9,982 bases of DNA from NCBI GenBank assembly GCA_005772945.1, contig SXIE01000401.1, positions 1 to 9,982 of the forward strand, read 5' to 3'. This document shows, piece after piece, positions 7,923 to 9,982 of this stretch; position 1 is the first letter of the stretch, and the number at the start of each line of letters is the position of its first letter. Source of the DNA: Pseudomonadota bacterium (GTDB taxonomy: Bacteria > Myxococcota > UBA9042 > PHBI01). Made by a program: the position numbers and the translations under genes. The notes beneath the pieces were generated by a model. That model was not told the origin of the DNA. It ran no database searches and was given only the letters and a program-made list of their open reading frames with translations.

Positions 7923-8612
7923 ATGTCCACTCTCGCAAGGTCGGGTTCGAGCGGCGGCGGCGCGCGCGCGCGTTGGGGCGTGCTCGCGCTCGCGCTGAGC
8001 GGCCTCGGAGGCTGCCCGGCGACGGTGCGAACGCACGCGGGCGTCACCGTCGAGGACGCGCCGCGCGAGGGCCTCTCCGAGGGTGCCACCGGTCGGCTCA
8101 CGGTCCGGATCGGATCGACCGCCTGCGGAGGCGGGAGCCTCGTGAGCGCCCGCGTCCTGGTCGGCGAGCGCGTCGTGGCCGAGGTCGCGCCCGCGTCCGA
8201 GCAAGTCCTCGAGGTGCCCATCGGCCTCGTGCGCGTGGTCGCCGGCGCGCTGTCCGCCGAGGTCGCGGTCGGGGCCGCGGGCGGTCGCGTGGTGCTCGGC
8301 TGCGACGACGCGAGCTTCCGGGGCGCGCCGCTCCTGCCGTTGACATTGCTCGCACCCGACGTGCGCTGCACGGCGCTGCCCGCGATGAACGTCAAGGCGG
8401 GCGGCCTCCAGCGGACCCTCGCGCCCGGCGAGCGCTGGACCGTCCTCGTGCCGCGCGGCGGCTACGTCGTGCGCTTCGGGCTGGGCGCGGACGGCGACCG
8501 CACCGTCGCGCTCACGATCGACGAGAGCGGCCGCGTGCTCGACCTCGCGCCGGGCTGCGCCGTCCTCGAATCGTCGCCCGCGGCGGCAACGTCGCTCGGT
8601 TCCGAGCCCTGA
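7923..8612 (+). CDS. Small lipoprotein of unknown function
   Basis: 229 residues. I do not recognise the family. The N-terminus has Arg residues (5, 15, 17), a hydrophobic run (about 18-28) and a good lipobox LGGC with Cys31, so export and lipidation are predicted. The mature part is rich in Val, Gly and Ala, with alternating strand-like segments and four Cys (68, 127, 149, 212) that could form two disulfides in the periplasm. There is no membrane helix after the signal and no catalytic motif. ATG 7923 is chosen because it keeps the basic residues in front of the hydrophobic core. An upstream in-frame start at 7887 would add 12 residues and overlap the divergent gene. No clear Shine-Dalgarno precedes it. 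The next gene on the same strand starts 52 bp after its stop, so co-transcription is possible. Confidence 0.75.
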   Translation: MSTLARSGSSGGGARARWGVLALALSGLGGCPATVRTHAGVTVEDAPREGLSEGATGRLTVRIGSTACGGGSLVSARVLVGERVVAEVAPASEQVLEVPIGLVRVVAGALSAEVAVGAAGGRVVLGCDDASFRGAPLLPLTLLAPDVRCTALPAMNVKAGGLQRTLAPGERWTVLVPRGGYVVRFGLGADGDRTVALTIDESGRVLDLAPGCAVLESSPAAATSLGSEP

Positions 8613-8652
8613 CGTCGGGTCCGCTTCGAGCCCGATAAACTGGCCGCCTCCT

Positions 8653-8662
8653 GCCCGCGGGC
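8653..8662. promoter_or_regulatory. Perfect 10-bp palindrome before the cyclic-nucleotide gene
   Basis: GCCCGCGGGC is fully self-complementary and ends two bases before ATG 8665, where a Shine-Dalgarno would be expected. It could be a protein-binding half-site or RNA structure over the start, or chance in GC-rich DNA. The 52-bp gap also holds an isolated GATAAA near 8634 but no matching -35. Confidence 0.2.
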
Positions 8663-8664
8663 GT

Positions 8665-9138
8665 ATGACCACGGGTATGGCGACGACCGCAGAAATGCTC
8701 GCGGGGGTACCGTTCTTCGCGCTGCTCGACGACGCGGAACGCGCCGTCTTGGCCGAGCGCGTCGACGTGATCGAGGAGCCGGCCGGCACCGTGCTTTTTC
8801 ACGTCGGCGACCCGGGCGACGAGCTCTACGTGGTCTTGCGCGGTGAGGTCGAGATCTTCATCAAGACCAAGACCGGCGAGCATCTCAGTCTCGAGATCGA
8901 GCGCCCCGGCGGCTTCTTCGGTGAGATCTCGCTGCTCGATCCGGGCCCGCGCACCGCCTCCGCGCGTGCGTCCGAGGACGTCACGCTCATCGTCGTCGAC
9001 CGCGCCGACCTCGACGAGCTCTTCCGCTTGAAGCCGGGCGCCGCGCTGGATCTGCTGACCGCGACCGGACGCCGCCTGCGCCAGAACGCCGAGATCCTAC
9101 GTAACACCGCGTCACGTAACGTGAATATCGAGGAATAA
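8665..9138 (+). CDS. Cyclic-nucleotide-binding domain protein (N-half of split gene)
   Basis: 157 residues up to TAA 9136-9138. Residues about 12-130 form a CAP/CNBD-type domain. There is a leading helix (FFALLDDAERAVLAERV), a beta roll with GDPGDELYVVLRGEVEIF, and a phosphate-binding cassette GGFFGEISLLDPGPRTASARA (residues 82-102). Its Gly-Glu pair (86-87) and Arg96-Thr97 are the residues that contact cyclic nucleotides in the family, so real ligand binding is plausible. There is no C-terminal helix-turn-helix, so this is not a CRP-type transcription factor. The tail ends in SRNVNIEE, which I recall as the linker joining this domain to DUF1003 in fused homologs. The next codon is TAA and DUF1003 continues in the same frame. 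The first ATG is used; ATG 8677 is an alternative, and neither has a clear Shine-Dalgarno. Confidence 0.88.
   Translation: MTTGMATTAEMLAGVPFFALLDDAERAVLAERVDVIEEPAGTVLFHVGDPGDELYVVLRGEVEIFIKTKTGEHLSLEIERPGGFFGEISLLDPGPRTASARASEDVTLIVVDRADLDELFRLKPGAALDLLTATGRRLRQNAEILRNTASRNVNIEE
9136..9138 (+). other. In-frame TAA between CNBD and DUF1003 halves
   Basis: This is the only stop in frame between ATG 8665 and TAG 9577-9579. It falls in the linker, between SRNVNIEE and DRRTLVGRVAD. TAA differs from GAA by one base. The two genes ending nearby on either side of it use TGA (8610-8612) and TAG (9577-9579). Confidence 0.8.
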
Positions 9139-9579
9139 GATCGCCGCACGCTGGTCGGGCGCGTCGCCGACGCGGTCACCGACTTCACCGGCACCATCCC
9201 GTTCCTCATTCTCCACGTGCTGGGCTTCACCGCGTGGATCCTCCTGAACGTCGACGTGTTTCCCGTCGTGGCGTTCGACCCGTTCCCGTTCGGCCTCCTC
9301 ACGATGATCGTCTCGCTCGAGGCCATCATCCTGTCGGTCTTCGTCCTCCTCACTCAGAACCGCCAGGCCGCGCGCGACCGCATCCGCGGCGACATCGAGT
9401 ACCAGGTCAACCTCAAGGCCGAGCTCGGCATCGCGCACCTGCACGAGAAGATCGACCGCCTGCATGCCGAGACGCTCGGGCGCATCTCCGCGCTCGACCG
9501 CGATGTGCGGACGGCCCTCGGGCAGGCGGGCGGCGCCGTCGGCTCGCGCGCTTCGACCCAGACCGCGCCGCCGAAGTAG
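9139..9579 (+). CDS. DUF1003 membrane domain (C-half of split gene, no clear start)
   Basis: This stretch continues the frame of the cyclic-nucleotide domain directly after TAA and ends at TAG 9577-9579 (146 codons). It is a recognisable DUF1003 domain. There is an amphipathic lead (GRVADAVTDF), a first membrane helix (9196-9252, IPFLILHVLGFTAWILLNV), the signature FDPFPF, a second helix with SLEAIILSVFVLLTQNRQ, then the charged cytoplasmic part with DRIRGDIEYQVNLKAE and a probable coiled coil. The function of DUF1003 is unknown; it is an inner-membrane domain. No ATG, GTG or TTG occurs in frame before GTG 9217, which lies inside the first helix and lacks a Shine-Dalgarno. A protein starting there would have a truncated helix. 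The segment may therefore be untranslated remnant, read through from upstream, or artificially separated by a sequence error. Confidence 0.75.
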   Translation, partial: DRRTLVGRVADAVTDFTGTIPFLILHVLGFTAWILLNVDVFPVVAFDPFPFGLLTMIVSLEAIILSVFVLLTQNRQAARDRIRGDIEYQVNLKAELGIAHLHEKIDRLHAETLGRISALDRDVRTALGQAGGAVGSRASTQTAPPK

Positions 9580-9603
9580 CCACGTCGCGATTGCAGGACG
9601 TGG
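9580..9603 (+). terminator. 7-bp hairpin after the DUF1003 stop
   Basis: CCACGTC (9580-9586) and GACGTGG (9597-9603) are perfectly complementary around a 10-base loop, starting one base after TAG. The following bases are first G-rich and then moderately T-rich (GCTTGTCTCTT from 9612). It is a reasonable candidate terminator separating this locus from the malic enzyme gene, but without a clean U-tract. Confidence 0.4.
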
Positions 9604-9631
9604 GGCGGCGTGCTTGTCTCTTGGCCCATCC

Positions 9632-9637
9632 AGGAGG
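9632..9637 (+). promoter_or_regulatory. Strong Shine-Dalgarno of malic enzyme
   Basis: AGGAGG, a full consensus, lies seven bases before ATG 9645 and fixes that start. It is the strongest ribosome-binding site in the window. Confidence 0.75.
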
Positions 9638-9644
9638 CTAGGCT

Positions 9645-9982
9645 ATGCGGACCCGCCAAATCAGCCCCTATTTCGACATCCTCGAGGACGAGGACGGCAA
9701 GCAGCGCCTGGTCGTTTATGTGAAGGGGATCGCGCTCTTGCGGCTCGTCCTCACGAACAAGGGGACCGCCTTCTCGCTCGAGGAGCGTGGTGCGCTCGGG
9801 CTCGAGGGCCTGCTCCCGCCCGCGGTCAATACGCTCGCGCAACAGGTCGAGCGCGTCTATGCCGGCTACTGCCAACAGGCGACACCGCTGGCCAAATACG
9901 GCTATTTGCGCGCGCTGCAGGAGCGGCACGAGATCCTCTTCTTCGCGCTCCTGAAGGCGCATCTCTCCGAGATGATGCCGAT
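9645..9982 (+). CDS. maeA: Malic enzyme, N-terminal part (3' partial)
   Basis: 112 codons are visible before the window ends without a stop. Malic enzyme oxidatively decarboxylates malate to pyruvate with NAD(P)+ and a divalent metal in the cytoplasm. The visible part matches the N-terminal domain of the long (about 540-residue) class that includes E. coli MaeA. It has an LLRLVLTNKGTAFSLEERG segment, LGLEGLLPP, then YLRALQERHEILFFALLKAH and EMMPI, after which the family continues with a YTPTVG-type motif beyond the edge. The catalytic and nucleotide-binding parts are not visible, so NAD versus NADP preference cannot be read; the symbol follows the closest remembered family. There is a 65-bp gap after the preceding stop containing a hairpin, so a separate transcript is likely. 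Confidence 0.88.
   Translation, partial: MRTRQISPYFDILEDEDGKQRLVVYVKGIALLRLVLTNKGTAFSLEERGALGLEGLLPPAVNTLAQQVERVYAGYCQQATPLAKYGYLRALQERHEILFFALLKAHLSEMMP

Noticed and set aside
7319..8395. 358-codon minus-strand frame across the radical SAM and lipoprotein starts
   Set aside because: Its Ser/Arg/Ala/Pro-rich composition is a shadow signature, and both overlapped genes have clear motifs (radical SAM Cys, lipobox).
9591..9619. TTGCAG ... TTGTCT as a -35/-10 pair for the malic enzyme gene
   Set aside because: The -10 match is poor and the -35 overlaps the hairpin arm, so no promoter is claimed.

Overview
The window is very GC-rich DNA. It carries secreted lipoproteins with acidic Thr/Asp/Glu linkers, a long SppA, a secreted parallel beta-helix protein ending in a PPC-like module, and a cyclic-nucleotide/DUF1003 protein. 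This mix suggests a myxobacterial-type bacterium (Myxococcota, the former Deltaproteobacteria). That is inferred from composition and protein style; no rRNA or taxonomic marker is present.

Layout. (1) 1-3320, plus strand: the 3' part of a large secreted beta-helix protein. It enters the window inside a hexanucleotide tandem repeat coding for alternating Glu-Thr/Glu-Phe. (2) 3362-7902, minus strand: three co-oriented genes. In transcription order they are a PflX-like radical SAM protein, the signal peptide peptidase SppA and a seven-repeat beta-propeller lipoprotein with an octapeptide linker. The gaps are 43 and 115 bp. (3) 7923-8612, plus strand: a small unrecognised lipoprotein, divergent from the radical SAM gene with at most 20 bp between start codons. 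(4) 8665-9579, plus strand: a cyclic-nucleotide-binding domain followed in the same frame by a DUF1003 membrane domain, separated by one TAA. (5) 9645-9982, plus strand: the N-terminus of a malic enzyme, running off the right edge behind a strong Shine-Dalgarno.

How the genes relate. Most products act at the cell envelope: three exported or lipidated proteins, one membrane protease and one membrane-associated sensor. Nothing shows that they form one pathway. No CRISPR array, insertion sequence, integrase, tRNA, rRNA or recognisable defence cassette is visible; this looks like ordinary chromosome. The strongest anomaly is the in-frame stop at 9136-9138, which splits what reads as one sensor/membrane gene. 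Next are the two tandem-repeat linkers in the neighbouring exported proteins. I found no convincing new multi-gene system.
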